Both the position numbers and the translations under genes were made by a program. DNA of 24,095 nucleotides from Acidobacteriota bacterium (GTDB taxonomy: Bacteria > Acidobacteriota > Terriglobia > Terriglobales > Acidobacteriaceae), in NCBI GenBank assembly GCA_021778315.1, contig JAJYCQ010000027.1:1-24095 (forward strand), given 5' to 3'. This document shows, piece by piece, positions 22,523 through 24,095 of this stretch; within the stretch, counting starts at the first letter, position 1, and each line of letters starts with the position of its first letter. The notes beneath the pieces were generated by a model. The model had not been told where the DNA came from. It ran no database searches and saw only the letters and a list, made by a program, of their open reading frames with translations.

Positions 22523-24095
22523 ATGGCTAACGAATTTGTAAGCGTGATCAGGTCGAGCGGCAAGACGGGCGGGTCGGAGGGCAAGGCGAGGTCGTATCCT
22601 GTTCTTCCGGTGAGGGATACGGTTCTGTTCCCCCATGCGGTGCTGCCGTTGACGGTGGGTCGGGAGAGCTCGATCCAGCTGATCCAGTCGCTTGGGGAGG
22701 AGAAGACGATCCTGGTGGTGGCGCAGCGGGATGCGCGGCAGGATGCTCCGGGCGGGGGAGATCTGCATGCGATTGGGACTCGTGCGACAGTTCATAAGGT
22801 GGTGAAGATGCCGAACCAGAGCCTCTTTGTGTTCACGGAGGGTATGGAGCGGGTGAAGCTGGGGGAGTTCAGCCAGACGCAACCGTTTTTGACGGCGGAG
22901 TACAGCTCTCTGGAGGACAAGGCTCCGGAGCGGACGCCGGAGGCAGAGGCGCTGCAGCGGAATGTGCTGGCGCAGTTTCAGGAGATTGTGACGTCGTCGT
23001 CGACGCTGTCGGATGATTTGCAGACGATTGCGTTGAATATCGATGAGCCGTCGCGGCTGGCGGATTTTATTGCGGCGAGTCTGCCGTTTTTGACGACGGG
23101 AGAGAAGCAGGAGCTGCTGGAGACTGCGGATGTAAAGACTCGGCTGGAGATGATTAATGGTCACCTGGCGAAGGAGCTGGGGGTGCAGCAGCTGCGCAAC
23201 AAGATCCAGAGCGAGGTGCAGGATTCGGTGCAGCAGTCGCAGCGGGACTTTTATCTGCGGGAGCAGATGAAGGCGATTCAGAAGGAGCTCGGCGACCTGG
23301 ATGAGACGCAGAAGGACGTTGCGGATCTGAAGGAGAAGATTGAAGCCGCAGGCATGCCGGAGGAGACGAAGAAGGATGCGCTGAAGGAGCTGGCGCGACT
23401 GGCGAGGATGAATCCAGCAGCGGCGGATTATTCGCTGACGCGGAATTATGTGGAGTGGCTGGCGGTGCTGCCGTGGTCGAAGAGCTCGTCCGAGGGCGTG
23501 GATATCAAGAAGGCCAAGGAGTTTCTGGACGAGGACCACTATGGCCTGAAGAAGGTGAAGGACCGGATTCTGGATTACCTGAGTGTGCGGCGGTTGAAGC
23601 CGGATATGAAGGGGCCCATCCTCTGCTTTGTGGGGCCTCCGGGCGTGGGTAAGACGTCGCTGGGGCGGTCGATTGCGCGGGCGCTGGGGAGGAAGTTCTC
23701 GAGGATTTCGCTGGGCGGCATGCATGATGAGGCGGAGATTCGCGGACATCGGCGGACGTATATCGGAGCGTTGCCGGGACAGATCATTCAGCATTTGAAG
23801 AGGGTCGAGGTGAATGATCCGGTGTTCATGCTGGATGAGATTGACAAGCTGGGGAGAGACTTCCGCGGCGATCCGGCGAGCGCGCTGCTGGAGACGCTGG
23901 ACCCGGAGCAGAACAATATGTTCCGCGACAACTATCTGGACCAGCCGTTCGATCTGAGCAAGGTGCTGTTTATCTGCACAGCGAACCAGCTGGATACGAT
24001 TCCAGCTCCGCTGCTCGATCGCATGGAGATTATCGAGCTGACGGGGTATACGGAAGAGGAGAAGGTGAATATCGCGGAGCGGTATTTGCTTCCGC
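22523..24095 (+). CDS. lon: ATP-dependent Lon protease (3' end outside window)
   Basis: The frame is open from ATG 22523 to the window end (524 codons), with AGAAGGA as ribosome site. The N-terminal substrate-binding domain begins with YPVLPVRDTVLFPHAVLPL, as in Lon. A long helical segment follows (REQMKAIQKELGD around residue 250), then the AAA+ module. Walker A is GPPGVGKTS with Lys377, Walker B is FMLDEIDK with Asp438-Glu439, and sensor 1 is FICTAN. The C-terminal peptidase domain with its Ser-Lys dyad lies beyond the window. Lon unfolds and degrades misfolded and short-lived regulatory proteins in the cytoplasm. Length and motifs so far are normal. The cut is due to the window edge, as no stop or frameshift is seen. 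Confidence 0.96.
   Translation, partial: MANEFVSVIRSSGKTGGSEGKARSYPVLPVRDTVLFPHAVLPLTVGRESSIQLIQSLGEEKTILVVAQRDARQDAPGGGDLHAIGTRATVHKVVKMPNQSLFVFTEGMERVKLGEFSQTQPFLTAEYSSLEDKAPERTPEAEALQRNVLAQFQEIVTSSSTLSDDLQTIALNIDEPSRLADFIAASLPFLTTGEKQELLETADVKTRLEMINGHLAKELGVQQLRNKIQSEVQDSVQQSQRDFYLREQMKAIQKELGDLDETQKDVADLKEKIEAAGMPEETKKDALKELARLARMNPAAADYSLTRNYVEWLAVLPWSKSSSEGVDIKKAKEFLDEDHYGLKKVKDRILDYLSVRRLKPDMKGPILCFVGPPGVGKTSLGRSIARALGRKFSRISLGGMHDEAEIRGHRRTYIGALPGQIIQHLKRVEVNDPVFMLDEIDKLGRDFRGDPASALLETLDPEQNNMFRDNYLDQPFDLSKVLFICTANQLDTIPAPLLDRMEIIELTGYTEEEKVNIAERYLLP

Overview
The window looks like chromosomal DNA of a Gram-negative soil acidobacterium. The order Terriglobales / family Acidobacteriaceae (Granulicella, Edaphobacter, Terriglobus or similar) is my best guess. 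The case rests on several points. Coding strands are GC-rich and strongly G-biased. A futalosine-route menaquinone gene (mqnE) is present. LPS heptose and outer-membrane genes are present. Short palindromic and 'TTCGCT-TCGCTC' type intergenic repeats occur that I associate with this group from memory. No database search was possible, so the taxonomy is inference.

Layout. (1) 2-571 is the 3' end of a glycogen debranching enzyme (glgX). (2) 601-3392 holds a 16-bp inverted repeat and promoter, then a likely four-gene operon: MarR regulator, small membrane protein, isochorismatase-like hydrolase lacking the usual catalytic cysteine, and MFS exporter. (3) 3570-4526 is a class I methyltransferase. 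(4) 4545-6229 on the minus strand carries an ankyrin protein, gmhA and a cupin, separated by dispersed repeats. (5) 6405-11158 is a nitrogen-control module: ammonium channel, PII protein and the PII uridylyltransferase GlnD. (6) 11366-11983 is a nuoB gene with no other Complex I gene beside it. (7) 12244-13914 is an outer-membrane barrel with Ig-like and OmpA-like parts, followed by a strong hairpin, and 14096-16114 is a secreted Asp-box beta-propeller. (8) 16162-17788 is mqnE followed closely by a GNAT acetyltransferase. (9) 17850-20006 is an exported prolyl oligopeptidase. (10) On the minus strand, 22229 down to 20026, lie tRNA-Leu(UAG), a DUF3467 protein and a membrane glycosyltransferase. 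(11) From 22523 to the window end is lon, cut off in its AAA+ domain.

The clearest functional unit is amt-glnB-glnD: GlnD modifies Tyr51 of PII according to glutamine level, and PII gates the ammonium channel. The other solid unit is the MarR-controlled hydrolase/exporter cluster, which looks like a small detoxification or metabolite-export operon of unknown substrate.

Most of the window is ordinary core genome, and I see no clear new multi-gene defence or mobile system. The points most worth a second look are an in-frame palindromic repeat inside glnD, a similar repeat-like loop inside the glycosyltransferase, the cysteine-less isochorismatase homologue, promoters sitting so close to ATG codons that the transcripts may be leaderless, and the isolated nuoB.
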